A DNA stretch of 64,000 bases, taken from NCBI RefSeq assembly GCF_003610255.1, contig NZ_RAPS01000001.1:5146001-5210000 (forward strand), in the 5' to 3' direction. Below the pieces are notes generated by a model. That model was not told the DNA's origin, made no database searches, and worked only from the letters and a program-made list of their open reading frames with translations. This document shows, piece after piece, positions 7,436 through 15,659 of the stretch (positions within the stretch are counted from its first letter, which is position 1; each line of letters begins with the position of its first letter). The translations under genes were made by a program, and so were the position numbers. Origin of the DNA: Streptomyces sp. TLI_171. Its GTDB lineage: Bacteria > Actinomycetota > Actinomycetes > Streptomycetales > Streptomycetaceae.

Positions 7436-8461
7436 ATGCGAATCGGCGTACTCACCAGCGGCGGCGACTGCCCGGGCCTGAACGCGGTGATCCGCTCAGT
7501 GGTCCACCGCGGGACCGACGTGCACGGCGACGAGATCCTCGGCATCGAGGACGGCTTCCTCGGGCTGATCGAGGGCCGGGCCCGCCCGATCTCGCACGAG
7601 GACGTCACCGGTCTGCTCACCCTCGGCGGCACCGTCCTCGGCTCCGCCCGGGTGCAGCGCGAGAAGATCCGCTGGGCCGTGGAGAACTCCCGCGACCTCG
7701 CCGCCAAGCTCGGCATCGACGCGCTGATCGCGATCGGCGGCGAAGGCACCCTGACCGCCGCCAAGCTGTTCAGCGACGCCGGACTGCCCGTGGTCGGCGT
7801 GCCCAAGACCATCGACAACGACATCGACGCCACCGACGTCACCTTCGGCTTCGACACCGCCGTGCACGTCGCCACCGAGGCCATCGACCGGCTGAAGACC
7901 ACCGCCGAGTCCCACCAGCGCGTCATGGTGGTCGAACTGATGGGCCGTCACACCGGCTGGATCACCCTCACCGCGGGCATGGCCGGCGGCGCGCACGGCA
8001 TCCTCATCCCGGAGAAGCCCTTCGACATCGAGGCCGTCGCCCGGATGATCGAGGAGCGCTTCCGGCGCGGCAAGAAGTTCGCCATCATCGCGGTCGCCGA
8101 GGGCGCCAAGCCGCTGCCCGGCACCATGCGCTTCGAGCACGGCCAGGTCGACCAGTTCGGCCACCAGACCTTCGGCGGCATCGGCACCCGGCTGGCCGCC
8201 GAGCTGGAGAACCTGCTCGGCAAGGAGGCCCGGCCGGTCATCCTCGGCCACACCCAGCGCGGCGGGACCCCCACCGCGCTGGACCGGGTGCTCGCCACCC
8301 GGTTCGGCTGGCACGCCGTCGAGGCCGTCCACAAGGGCGCCTTCGGCCACTTCACCGCGCTGCGCGGCACCGACATCCGCCTCACCCCGATCGCCGACGC
8401 GGTGGTCCAGCTCAAGACCGTCCCCGAGGACCGCTGGACCGAATCCGAGGCCGTCCTCTGA
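7436..8461 (+). CDS. pfkA: 6-phosphofructokinase, ATP-dependent type
   Basis: Phosphorylates fructose-6-phosphate in glycolysis. The 341-residue protein starts 'MRIGVLTSGGDCPGLNAVIR', the nucleotide-binding loop, and contains 'AIGGEGTLTAAKLF' near residue 100. Glycine in the GGEGT motif, where pyrophosphate-dependent enzymes carry aspartate, points to ATP use. 'GVPKTIDNDIDATD' near 122 holds the catalytic aspartate, 'VVELMGRHTGWIT' near 165 and 'LGHTQRGGTPTALDR' near 270 form the sugar-phosphate site. ATG at 7436 follows AGGAG at 9 bp. It lies between two thiamine genes, thiL and thiD, an order that does not suggest a shared pathway. A TAGTGT -10-like element lies about 85 bp upstream. Confidence 0.95.
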   Translation: MRIGVLTSGGDCPGLNAVIRSVVHRGTDVHGDEILGIEDGFLGLIEGRARPISHEDVTGLLTLGGTVLGSARVQREKIRWAVENSRDLAAKLGIDALIAIGGEGTLTAAKLFSDAGLPVVGVPKTIDNDIDATDVTFGFDTAVHVATEAIDRLKTTAESHQRVMVVELMGRHTGWITLTAGMAGGAHGILIPEKPFDIEAVARMIEERFRRGKKFAIIAVAEGAKPLPGTMRFEHGQVDQFGHQTFGGIGTRLAAELENLLGKEARPVILGHTQRGGTPTALDRVLATRFGWHAVEAVHKGAFGHFTALRGTDIRLTPIADAVVQLKTVPEDRWTESEAVL

Positions 8462-8492
8462 CCCCGCCCGGCCGGTGGGTAGGTTGGGGCGC

Positions 8493-9293
8493 ATGACCAC
8501 CACCACCGCCCCGCCCCGGGTGCTCACCGTCGCCGGCTCCGACAGCGGCGGCGGTGCGGGCATCCAGGCCGACCTCAAGGCCATGCTCGCCCTCGGCGTG
8601 CACGGCATGAGCGTGATCACCGCCGTCACCGCGCAGAACTCGCTCGGCGTCCAGGGCTACTGGGAACTCCCCGCCGAGGCCGTCCGCGCCCAGTACCGCA
8701 GCGTCGTCGACGACATCGGCGTCCAGGCGGTCAAGACCGGCATGCTCGCCTCCGTCGAACTCGTCGCGACCGTCTCCGAACTGCTCGCCGGCACCGCCGC
8801 CCCGGTGGTCGTCGACCCGGTCGGCGTCTCCAAGCACGGCGACGCGCTGCTCGCCGCCGAAGCGGTCGCCACCGTCCGCGAGCACCTGCTGCCGGTCGCC
8901 ACCCTGGCCACCCCCAACCTGCACGAGGTGACCCAACTCACCGGCCGGACGGTCACCGGCGAGGCCGACATGCTCGACGCCGCCGAGGCCCTCCGCGACC
9001 TCGGCCCCGCCTGGGCGCTGATCAAGGGCGGCCACCTGGAGGGCGAAGCCGCCGACCTCCTGCTCGGCCCCGGCGGCGAGACCCACTGGTACCGGGCCCC
9101 CCGCCACGACAACCGCCACACCCACGGCACCGGCTGCACCCTCGCCAGCGCCATCGCCGCCGAACTCGCCAAGGGCCACCCGATGCCCCTCGCCGTCGCC
9201 CACGCCAAGGCCTACGTCACCGGCGCCATTGAACACGGCTTCGCCCTGGGCGCCGGCATCGGCCCGGTCGACCACTTCTGGCAGCAGCGGTAA
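8493..9293 (+). CDS. thiD: Bifunctional HMP kinase / HMP-phosphate kinase ThiD
   Basis: Phosphorylates hydroxymethylpyrimidine and its monophosphate for thiamine synthesis. The 266-residue protein, a ribokinase-fold enzyme, shows 'LTVAGSDSGGGAGIQADLKA' just after the N-terminus, 'ITAVTAQNSLGVQG' near 48, 'AVKTGMLAS' near 80, 'VVVDPVGVSKHG' near 107, and the ATP-site anion hole 'HTHGTGCTLASAIAAEL' near 209 with the catalytic Asp position in a GTGC motif context. Full length and intact. The start ATG at 8493 has only a weak GGTTGGGG site. It is 31 bp from pfkA and ends at a double hairpin that separates it from the convergent rpmB. Confidence 0.93.
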   Translation: MTTTTAPPRVLTVAGSDSGGGAGIQADLKAMLALGVHGMSVITAVTAQNSLGVQGYWELPAEAVRAQYRSVVDDIGVQAVKTGMLASVELVATVSELLAGTAAPVVVDPVGVSKHGDALLAAEAVATVREHLLPVATLATPNLHEVTQLTGRTVTGEADMLDAAEALRDLGPAWALIKGGHLEGEAADLLLGPGGETHWYRAPRHDNRHTHGTGCTLASAIAAELAKGHPMPLAVAHAKAYVTGAIEHGFALGAGIGPVDHFWQQR

Positions 9294-9298
9294 CGCGA

Positions 9299-9377
9299 GA
9301 GGGGCCCGGACGGGGCCCCTCAGGCGTGGGAAGAGCAACAGCCGACCACGGTCCCCGAAGGGTGTGGTCGGCTGTTG
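9299..9377. terminator. Two consecutive hairpins between convergent thiD and rpmB
   Basis: First stem: AGGGGCCC at about 9300 pairs with GGGCCCCT ending at about 9321. Second stem: a perfect 14-bp inverted repeat, CAACAGCCGACCAC (9336-9349) with GTGGTCGGCTGTTG (9364-9377), loop 14. Both lie between two stop codons facing each other, so they most likely act as a bidirectional terminator. Confidence 0.8.
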
Positions 9378-9411
9378 CCAACAACAGGTGACCGGCGTAC
9401 CGGCCTGCGCG

Positions 9412-9597
9412 TCAGCGCGAGACCTTACCGGCCTTGATGCACGAGGTGCAGACGTTGAGCCGCTTCGGCGTCCGCCCGATCACAGCGCGCACCGTCTGAA
9501 TGTTGGGGTTCCAACGACGGGGGGTGCGGCGGTGCGAGTGGGAGATAGAGTTGCCGAAGCCGGGGCCCTTGCCGCAGACGTCGCAGTTGGCAGCCAC
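9412..9597 (-). CDS. rpmB: 50S ribosomal protein L28 (bL28), zinc-ribbon form
   Basis: A 61-residue protein starting MAANCDVCGKGPGFGNSISH and ending KAGKVSR, diagnostic of bL28. It has two CXXC pairs (CDVC near residue 5 and CTSC near 51), so it is the zinc-binding 'C+' form. Streptomycetes often carry zinc-free paralogues used in zinc starvation elsewhere in the genome; this one is the zinc-dependent housekeeping type. GTG at 9597 follows GGAG at 8 bp. It is monocistronic and divergent from the FakA-like gene; TATGCT at 9669-9664 on the minus strand is a plausible -10. Confidence 0.96.
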   Translation of the reverse strand: MAANCDVCGKGPGFGNSISHSHRRTPRRWNPNIQTVRAVIGRTPKRLNVCTSCIKAGKVSR

Positions 9598-9839
9598 AGG
9601 AGTCACTCCAAGACTTCAGATCAGGTACTTGAACTAGCCCGGGGTGTTCCAGGCAACCGGGAGAGCATACAACGGTGACTCCCGCTCAACGAAACTACCA
9701 CGATCGCGCAGGTGATCGTTCCCGCGACCTGGGCACGAGCCTGCGGCGGGCGGTGCCGCGGGGGCCGATAACCTGCCAGCATCGCCCCTCGCCACCGCGT
9801 CCCGTCGCGTTCCCGTGGCGTTCATCCGGAGGAGACCTG

Positions 9840-11480
9840 GTGCTGGACACCCTCGACGCCCCGGCCGTCCGCACCTGGTGCCGGTTCGCGCTGGCGGCCC
9901 TCGGCCAGGCCCGCGAGGAGATCGACGCGCTGAACGTGTACCCGGTTCCGGACGGGGACACCGGGACCAACCTGTACCTGACGGTGGAGTCGGCGGCCGA
10001 GGCGCTGGACGCGGTGTTCGCGGCCGAGCAGGACCCGCCGCTGGCCACCGCGGCCACGGCCGCCGCCCGCGGGGCGCTGATCGGGGCGCGCGGCAACTCC
10101 GGGGTGATCCTGGCGCAGTGGCTGCGCGGCCTGGCCGAGGCGCTGTCGGACGGCGGCGGGCTGTCGGAGGCGCTGGGCAACGGCGCCCGCTCCGCGTACC
10201 TGGCGGTGGCCGAGCCGGTGGAGGGCACCCTGCTCACCGTCGCCGCCGCCGCCGCCGACGCGGCGAAGCGCGGGGACGGGCTGACCGGCCAGGCGCAGGA
10301 GGCGTACCGGGCGGCGCGGCAGGCGCTGCTGCTGACCCCGGGGCAGCTGTCGGTGCTGGCCGAGGCGGGGGTGGTGGACGCGGGCGGCCGGGGGCTGGTC
10401 GCGGTGCTGGGCGCGTTGGTGGACGCCGTGGCGGGGCAGCACCCGATGGGCCCGGTGGCGCTGCGGCGCGAGGTCGACCCGGTCGTGGTGGACGCCTGCG
10501 TGGGGCACGAGCGGCCGCCCGGCCCCGGCCACCCGGCGTTCGAGGTGATCTACCTGCTGGAGGCGGAGGACGACCAACTGCCGCTCCTGCGGCAGAAGTT
10601 GGCGCAGCTCGGCGACTCGCTGGTGATCGGCGGCGGGGACGGCCTGTGGAACGTGCACGTGCACGTGGACGATGCGGGCGCGGCCGTCGAGGCGGGCGTG
10701 GAGGCGGGCCGGCCGTACCGGATCAGGATCACCCACTTCGCGGAGGCGGCGGCCCGGGCGGGGGAGCGGGTGGGGGCGCCTCCCGGCCCTCCTTGGGGCT
10801 GGGGGCGGGACGCCTCGCACGGGCGGGCGGTGCTGAGCGTGGTGTCCGGCAGCGGTCTGGCGCAGCTGTGCGAGCAGGCCGGCTCGGTGGTGCTGTCCGC
10901 CGACCCGGACCGGCCGCCGGCGAGCGTCGAACTGGTCGCCGCCGTGCACCGCTGCGCGGCCCGCGAGGTGGTGCTGCTGCTGAACGACCCCGAACTGCGG
11001 GCCGCCGCCGGCGCCGCCGCCGACCAGCTGCGCGAGGAGGGGGTGCGGATCGCCGTGCTGCCCACCCGCTCCCCGGTGCAGGGCCTGGCCGCGCTCGCCG
11101 TGCACGACGCGGGCCGGCGCTTCGACGAGGACGTGGTCGCCATGACCTCCGCGGCCGGCGCCACCCGGTACGCCGAACTGGCCGTCGCCGAGGGCGAGTC
11201 GTGGACCATGGCGGGCGTCTGCCAGGCCGGCGACGTGCTCGGCCTGATCGACGGCGACGTCGCGGTGATCGGCCGGGACCTCACCGAGACCGCGCTGACC
11301 GTGCTGGACCGGATGATCGCCGCCGGCGGCGAACTGGTCACCCTGGTGCTCGGCGAGGACGCCCCCGCCGAGCTCGCCGACCGGCTGATCGCGCACGCCC
11401 GCCGCACCCGGCCGGAGGTCGACACGGTGGCGTACCAGGGCGGGCAGGAGGCCGCCCCGCTGCTCATCGGGGTGGAATGA
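9840..11480 (+). CDS. DAK2/FakA-like phosphatase or kinase domain protein
   Basis: A 546-residue protein with an N-terminal DhaL-type domain: 'NVYPVPDGDTGTNLYLTVE' near residue 30 contains the metal-binding DGDTG loop, and 'GARGNSGVILAQWLRG' near 82 the nucleotide-binding loop. The middle 'GGGDGLWNVHVHVDD' and the C-terminal half resemble DegV-linked FakA/YloV proteins, which phosphorylate fatty acids bound to FakB in firmicutes. That activity has not been shown here and no FakB is in the window. GTG at 9840 follows GGAGGAG at 5 bp; an upstream in-frame ATG lacks a ribosome site. It precedes recG, the usual actinobacterial order. Confidence 0.85.
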   Translation: MLDTLDAPAVRTWCRFALAALGQAREEIDALNVYPVPDGDTGTNLYLTVESAAEALDAVFAAEQDPPLATAATAAARGALIGARGNSGVILAQWLRGLAEALSDGGGLSEALGNGARSAYLAVAEPVEGTLLTVAAAAADAAKRGDGLTGQAQEAYRAARQALLLTPGQLSVLAEAGVVDAGGRGLVAVLGALVDAVAGQHPMGPVALRREVDPVVVDACVGHERPPGPGHPAFEVIYLLEAEDDQLPLLRQKLAQLGDSLVIGGGDGLWNVHVHVDDAGAAVEAGVEAGRPYRIRITHFAEAAARAGERVGAPPGPPWGWGRDASHGRAVLSVVSGSGLAQLCEQAGSVVLSADPDRPPASVELVAAVHRCAAREVVLLLNDPELRAAAGAAADQLREEGVRIAVLPTRSPVQGLAALAVHDAGRRFDEDVVAMTSAAGATRYAELAVAEGESWTMAGVCQAGDVLGLIDGDVAVIGRDLTETALTVLDRMIAAGGELVTLVLGEDAPAELADRLIAHARRTRPEVDTVAYQGGQEAAPLLIGVE

Positions 11481-11482
11481 GG

Positions 11483-11501
11483 ACCGGACCGTCGGTCCGG
11501 T
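11483..11501 (+). promoter_or_regulatory. Perfect hairpin in the short gap before recG
   Basis: ACCGGACC (11483-11490) pairs with GGTCCGGT (11494-11501) across a 3-base loop. It fills almost all of the 39-bp gap between the FakA-like gene and recG. No U-run follows, so it could be a partial terminator, an mRNA-stabilising stem, or a structure hiding the recG start. Confidence 0.45.
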
Positions 11502-11519
11502 GGTGTGAAATGGGACCCG

Positions 11520-13724
11520 ATGGGCGCTCTCGATGAACCTCTGAAGGACCTGGTCGGCGACCGCACCGCGAAGGTGCTGGCCGACAGTCTCAAGCTGCGC
11601 ACGGTCGGCGACCTGCTGCACCACTACCCGCGCCGGTACGTCGAACGCGGCCAGCTCACCAGCCTGGACGAGCTGGAGGTGGACGAGCACGTCACCGTGC
11701 TGGCCCGGATCGAGAAGGTCACGCTGATCCCGTTCCGCGGCCGCAAGGGCGACCGGCTGGAGGTGGTGGTCACCGACGGCCGCTCGAAGCTGTCGCTGGT
11801 GTTCTTCAACCAGGGCTGGCGGCAGAAGGACCTGAAGCCCGGTCAGCAGGGCCTGTTCGCCGGCAAGGTCGGCCTGTTCAACCGCACCCGGCAACTCGCC
11901 TCGCCCGACTACCAGTTGATCGAGGACGAGGAGGGCTCCGCGGCGGCGAAGCAGTTCGCCGGCCGGCTGATCCCGGTCTACCCGGCGAGCGCCCAGATGC
12001 CCAGCTGGAAGCTCTCGCTGTGCGTGGAGATGGCGCTCACCAAGCACCTCGCGGACGTCGGCGAACCGCTGCCCGCCGAACTGCGCGCCGAACACGGGCT
12101 GATCCCGCTGCCCGAGGCGCTGGAGCTCATCCACCGCCCGCACAACCAGGCCGAGAAGGAACGCGCCCAGAACCGGCTGCGCTGGGACGAGGCGTTCGTG
12201 CTGCAGGTCGCGCTGGCCCGCCGCCGGGCCGCCGACACCGCCCTGCCCGCCGTCCCGCGCCGCCCCGTGCCCGGCGGGGTGCTGGACGCCTTCGACGCCC
12301 GCCTCCCCTTCACCCTGACGGAGGGGCAGCACAAGGTCTGCGCCGAGATCTTCGCCGACCTCGCCACCGACCACCCCATGCACCGGCTGCTGCAGGGCGA
12401 GGTCGGCTCCGGCAAGACCCTGGTCGCGCTGCGCGCCATGCTCGCCGTGGTCGACGCCGGCGGGCAGGCCGTGCTGCTCGCCCCGACCGAGGTGCTCGCC
12501 CAGCAGCACCACCGCTCGATCGTGGAGATGATGGGCGACCTCGCCGAGGCCGGGATGATCGGCGGCTCCGAGATCGGCACCCGGGTCGCGCTGCTCACCG
12601 GCTCGATGGGCGCGGCCGCCCGCCGCGGCGCGCTGCTGGACATGGCCTCCGGCAAGGCCGGCATCGCCATCGGCACGCACGCCCTGATCGAGGACAAGGT
12701 GCAGTTCGCCGACCTCGGCCTGGTCGTGGTCGACGAGCAGCACCGCTTCGGCGTCGAACAGCGCGACGCGCTGCGGGCCAAGGGCGAACAGCCGCCGCAC
12801 CTGCTGGTGATGACCGCGACGCCGATCCCGCGCACCGTCGCGATGACCGTCTTCGGAGACCTGGAGACCTCGGTCCTCGACCAGCTGCCGTCCGGCCGCT
12901 CGCCGATCTCCACCCACGTGGTCCCCGCCCTGGAGAAGCCCAACTTCCTCACCCGCGCCTGGGAACGCGTCCGCGAGGAGGTCGGCAAGGGCCACCAGGC
13001 GTACGTGGTCTGCCCGCGGATCGGCGACGAGGACGAGCAGCCGAAGGGCCGCCGGAAGCCCAAGGCGGAGCTGGAGGAGGTGGACGCGGGCGCCGACAGC
13101 GAGGAGCGCCGGCCCCCGCTGGCCGTGGTGGAGACCGCGGACAAGCTGCTCAAGGGCCCGCTGGCCGGGCTGCGGGTGGAGATCCTGCACGGCAGGCTGG
13201 CCCCCGACGCCAAGGACGACGTGATGCGCCGGTTCGCCGCCGGCGAGGTCGACGTGCTGGTCGCCACCACCGTGATCGAGGTCGGCGTCAACGTCCCCAA
13301 CTCCACCGCCATGGTGATCATGGACGCCGACCGGTTCGGCGTCTCCCAGCTCCACCAGCTGCGCGGCCGGGTCGGCCGCGGCTCCGCCCCCGGCCTCTGC
13401 CTGCTGGTCAGCGACATGCCCGCGGCCAGCGCCGCCCGGGCCCGGCTGGACGCGGTGGCCGGCACGCTGGACGGCTTCGAGCTCTCCCGGATCGACCTCG
13501 AACAGCGCCGCGAGGGCGACGTCCTCGGCCAGGCCCAGTCCGGCGTGAAGTCCTCGCTCAAGGTCCTCTCCGTCCTGGAGGACGAGGAGGTCATCGCCAC
13601 CGCCCGCGCCGAGGCCACCCGGCTGGTCGCCGCCGACCCCGACCTCGCCGACCACCCCGAGCTGCGCACCGCGCTGGAGAGCCTGCTCGACGAGGACCGC
13701 GCGGAGTACCTGGAGAAGGGCTGA
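11520..13724 (+). CDS. recG: ATP-dependent DNA helicase RecG
   Basis: Unwinds branched DNA, reversing stalled replication forks and processing Holliday junctions. The 734-residue protein has the N-terminal wedge (OB-fold) domain around residues 50-150 ('HVTVLARIEKVTLIPFRGRKG' region), then helicase motifs: 'LLQGEVGSGKTLVAL' (Walker A, near 293), 'DEQHRFG' (motif II, near 404), 'MTATPIPRT' (motif III), 'HGRLAPDAKDDVM' and 'LRGRVGRGSAPGLCLL' (motif VI). Start: ATG 11520 gives MGALDEPLKDLVG, which matches the family; an upstream in-frame GTG at 11505 is possible. A charged insert rich in Lys and Glu lies near residues 500-530. Confidence 0.96.
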   Translation: MGALDEPLKDLVGDRTAKVLADSLKLRTVGDLLHHYPRRYVERGQLTSLDELEVDEHVTVLARIEKVTLIPFRGRKGDRLEVVVTDGRSKLSLVFFNQGWRQKDLKPGQQGLFAGKVGLFNRTRQLASPDYQLIEDEEGSAAAKQFAGRLIPVYPASAQMPSWKLSLCVEMALTKHLADVGEPLPAELRAEHGLIPLPEALELIHRPHNQAEKERAQNRLRWDEAFVLQVALARRRAADTALPAVPRRPVPGGVLDAFDARLPFTLTEGQHKVCAEIFADLATDHPMHRLLQGEVGSGKTLVALRAMLAVVDAGGQAVLLAPTEVLAQQHHRSIVEMMGDLAEAGMIGGSEIGTRVALLTGSMGAAARRGALLDMASGKAGIAIGTHALIEDKVQFADLGLVVVDEQHRFGVEQRDALRAKGEQPPHLLVMTATPIPRTVAMTVFGDLETSVLDQLPSGRSPISTHVVPALEKPNFLTRAWERVREEVGKGHQAYVVCPRIGDEDEQPKGRRKPKAELEEVDAGADSEERRPPLAVVETADKLLKGPLAGLRVEILHGRLAPDAKDDVMRRFAAGEVDVLVATTVIEVGVNVPNSTAMVIMDADRFGVSQLHQLRGRVGRGSAPGLCLLVSDMPAASAARARLDAVAGTLDGFELSRIDLEQRREGDVLGQAQSGVKSSLKVLSVLEDEEVIATARAEATRLVAADPDLADHPELRTALESLLDEDRAEYLEKG

Positions 13725-13744
13725 CCGGCTCGTTCCCACCTCGG

Positions 13745-13781
13745 ATGTCAGTGCCCCGGGAGAGAATGTCATTGTTCGGGG
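13745..13781 (+). repeat. Imperfect 16-bp direct repeat, 21-bp period, upstream of an unknown gene
   Basis: ATGTCAGTGCCCCGGG (13745-13760) is followed by ATGTCATTGTTCGGGG (13766-13781); 12 of 16 bases match. The 21-bp period equals two helical turns, so a dimeric regulator could bind both on one face of the DNA. The unit lies 46 bp before the start of the gene at 13827, whose C-terminus looks like a DNA-binding helix-turn-helix. Confidence 0.45.
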
Positions 13782-13826
13782 CGCGCTCCAAGTCGCTTCC
13801 CCGGCACGAGAATTGGGGGTCATTGC

Positions 13827-14330
13827 ATGGCATTCCGTCACCTCAACGAGCTCCCGCTCGGCGACAAGGTCTTCCGGATCGAGGTCGCCAGCGAAGACGA
13901 TCGCGAAGTCACCCTCACCCTGACCGGCTGGCGCGAGGGCAACGCCGCCAACCCGGTCGCCTCCGGCAAGCTCCGCCTCCCGGTGGAGGACGTCGCCTCG
14001 CTGCGGATCGCGCTCAACCGCGCGCTGCGCGCACTGGCGATCGTCGCCGACGTCTCCGAGCCGATCCCCGACCGGGACGTGCTGCGCGAGCTCTACCCCG
14101 GCCACGGCGCCCCCTGGGTCCCGCAGCACGAGGAGGAGCTGGTCCGCCGCTTCCACGACGGCGACACCATCGCCCGGATCGCCGCCCGTTACGGCCGCAC
14201 GCCCGACTCCGTCCGCACCAAGCTGCGCGAACTCGGCCACGACGCGCGCCGCCCGGAGTACTGCCCGCCCGACGGCTGCCTCTCCTGGTCGCGCTACGCC
14301 TCGCCCGCCCTGCTCGGCGCCGCGGAGTAA
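13827..14330 (+). CDS. Hypothetical protein with a C-terminal helix-turn-helix-like segment
   Basis: Not recognised by name. The 167-residue product has a beta-rich N-terminal half (KVFRIEVASEDDREVTLTLT) followed by helices, and from residue 110 a segment 'EEELVRRFHDGDTIARIAARYGR' continuing TPDSVRTKLRELG, which is the shape of a helix-turn-helix of the kind seen in sigma-70 region 4-like or transposase domains. It may bind DNA. ATG at 13827 has GGGGG 6 bp upstream. A 21-bp-period direct repeat lies just upstream and may be its own operator. It sits between recG and rsmD, which are adjacent in many relatives, so it may be an insertion into the conserved order. Confidence 0.7.
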   Translation: MAFRHLNELPLGDKVFRIEVASEDDREVTLTLTGWREGNAANPVASGKLRLPVEDVASLRIALNRALRALAIVADVSEPIPDRDVLRELYPGHGAPWVPQHEEELVRRFHDGDTIARIAARYGRTPDSVRTKLRELGHDARRPEYCPPDGCLSWSRYASPALLGAAE

Positions 14331-14425
14331 CGGACCGGGGCGTGAGGAACTGCGCGACCGACCACCCGCGCACCGTCGGCTAGGGTCGAACGCGCAGTTC
14401 CCCACACCTCTGAGAAGGACCATCC

Positions 14426-15010
14426 ATGCCTCGCGTGATCGCCGGCGTCGCCGGAGGCCGCACCCTCGTCGTGCCGCCCGGCCGGAACACCCGTCCGACC
14501 TCCGACAAGGCGCGGGAGGCGATGTTCTCCACCGTCGAGGCGCTGTTCGGACCGATCGGCGGGGCGCGGATGCTGGACCTGTTCGCGGGCAGCGGCGCGG
14601 TCGGGCTGGAGGCGCTCTCCCGGGGCGCGGCGCACGCGCTCCTGGTGGAGGCGGACGCGGGCGCGGTGAAGGCGGTGCGGGAGAACGTCCGCGCGCTCGG
14701 CCTTCCGGGTGCGGACGTGCGGGCGGACAAGGCCGAGCGGGTGATCGCCGGCGCGCCGCCGGCCCAGCCGTACGACCTGGTGTTCCTGGACCCGCCGTAC
14801 GCGGTGGAGGACGCCGTACTGCGGGAGATGCTGGTCACACTCCGCTCGGGGGGCTGGCTGTCCGAGCATGTTCTCGTCACCGTGGAACGCAGCACCCGGG
14901 GCGGAGAGTTCGGCTGGCCGGACGGCTTCGAGGGGCTGCGCTCCCGCCGGTACGGCGAGGGCACGCTCTGGTACGGTCGCGCCGCTACCGGGGCTGACGA
15001 AGACTCGTAG
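14426..15010 (+). CDS. rsmD: 16S rRNA (guanine966-N2)-methyltransferase RsmD
   Basis: Methylates G966 of 16S rRNA during small-subunit assembly. The 194-residue protein starts MPRVIAGVAGGRTLVVPPG, typical of RsmD. It has the S-adenosylmethionine-binding motif 'DLFAGSGAVGLEALSRGA' at residues 51-68 and the N-methyltransferase catalytic motif 'LDPPY' at 121-125. Start ATG 14426 follows GAGAAGGA. It is followed 34 bp later by coaD, the usual rsmD-coaD pairing across bacteria. Confidence 0.95.
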   Translation: MPRVIAGVAGGRTLVVPPGRNTRPTSDKAREAMFSTVEALFGPIGGARMLDLFAGSGAVGLEALSRGAAHALLVEADAGAVKAVRENVRALGLPGADVRADKAERVIAGAPPAQPYDLVFLDPPYAVEDAVLREMLVTLRSGGWLSEHVLVTVERSTRGGEFGWPDGFEGLRSRRYGEGTLWYGRAATGADEDS

Positions 15011-15044
15011 CCGGACACGTCCCGCCTCCCGAGGGAGCTCACCC

Positions 15045-15530
15045 ATGCGCCGCGCCGTCTGTCCGGGGTCGTTCGATCCCATCACCAACGGACACCTCGA
15101 CATCATCGAGCGGGCCTCGAAGCTGTACGACGTGGTGCACGTGGCGGTGCTGATCAACCGCAACAAGCAGGGCATGTTCACCATCGAGGAGCGGATCGGC
15201 CTGATCGAGGAGACCACCGCGCACCTGGGCAACATCCAGGTGGAGTCGCACAGCGGCCTGCTGGTGGACTTCTGCCGGGAGCGCGACATCCCGGCGATCA
15301 TCAAGGGACTGCGCGCGGCCGGCGACTTCGACTACGAGCTGCAGATGGCGCAGATGAACCACGGGCTGACCGGCGTGGAGACGCTGTTCGTGCCGACCTC
15401 GCCGACGTACAGCTTCCTCTCCTCCAGCCTGGTGAAGGAAGTGGCCTCGCTCGGCGGCGACGTCTCCCACCTGCTGCCGACGGTGGTGCACGAGCGGCTG
15501 GTCGAGCGGATCGCCGAACGCCGCAACTGA
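15045..15530 (+). CDS. coaD: Pantetheine-phosphate adenylyltransferase CoaD
   Basis: Makes dephospho-coenzyme A from 4'-phosphopantetheine and ATP. The 161-residue protein starts MRRAVCPGSFDPITNGHLDI, with the nucleotidyltransferase TxGH motif at residues 14-17. 'AIIKGLRAAGDFDYELQMAQMN' around 85-106 binds pantetheine, and 'YSFLSSSLVKEVASLGGDVS' around 125-145 carries the ISSTxVR-like motif. ATG at 15045 follows GAGGGAG at 7 bp. It probably shares a transcript with rsmD. Confidence 0.97.
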   Translation: MRRAVCPGSFDPITNGHLDIIERASKLYDVVHVAVLINRNKQGMFTIEERIGLIEETTAHLGNIQVESHSGLLVDFCRERDIPAIIKGLRAAGDFDYELQMAQMNHGLTGVETLFVPTSPTYSFLSSSLVKEVASLGGDVSHLLPTVVHERLVERIAERRN

Positions 15531-15538
15531 CCGAGGCG

Positions 15539-15575
15539 TTGTGAGCGGCGGGGCGGGTGGCCGTACAGTCTGTAC
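15539..15575 (+). promoter_or_regulatory. Promoter with a palindromic -10 region for the DivIVA-like gene
   Basis: TTGTGA at 15539-15544 and TACAGT at 15564-15569 (19-bp spacer) make a reasonable promoter. The -10 sits inside a perfect palindrome, GTACAG-T-CTGTAC (15563-15575), which could be an operator. The start codon of the gene is at 15660, leaving a leader of about 85 bases. Confidence 0.5.
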
Positions 15576-15659
15576 TCCCGGCCCCGGGAGTGGCATCCGC
15601 GACCCCCGGGCACTGCCTCCGCCGCACCTCGGCGGCACACGGAAAGACTGAAGACGCCC

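Noticed and set aside
7436..8461. Pyrophosphate-dependent phosphofructokinase
   Set aside because: The nucleotide loop reads GGEGT; pyrophosphate users carry aspartate at the following position (GGDDT), so an ATP-dependent enzyme is more likely.
9822..14423. Very long minus-strand open frames, such as this one of 1533 codons
   Set aside because: They are shadows of the real plus-strand genes: in high-GC DNA the opposite frame seldom contains stops. Their products are low-complexity and match no family.
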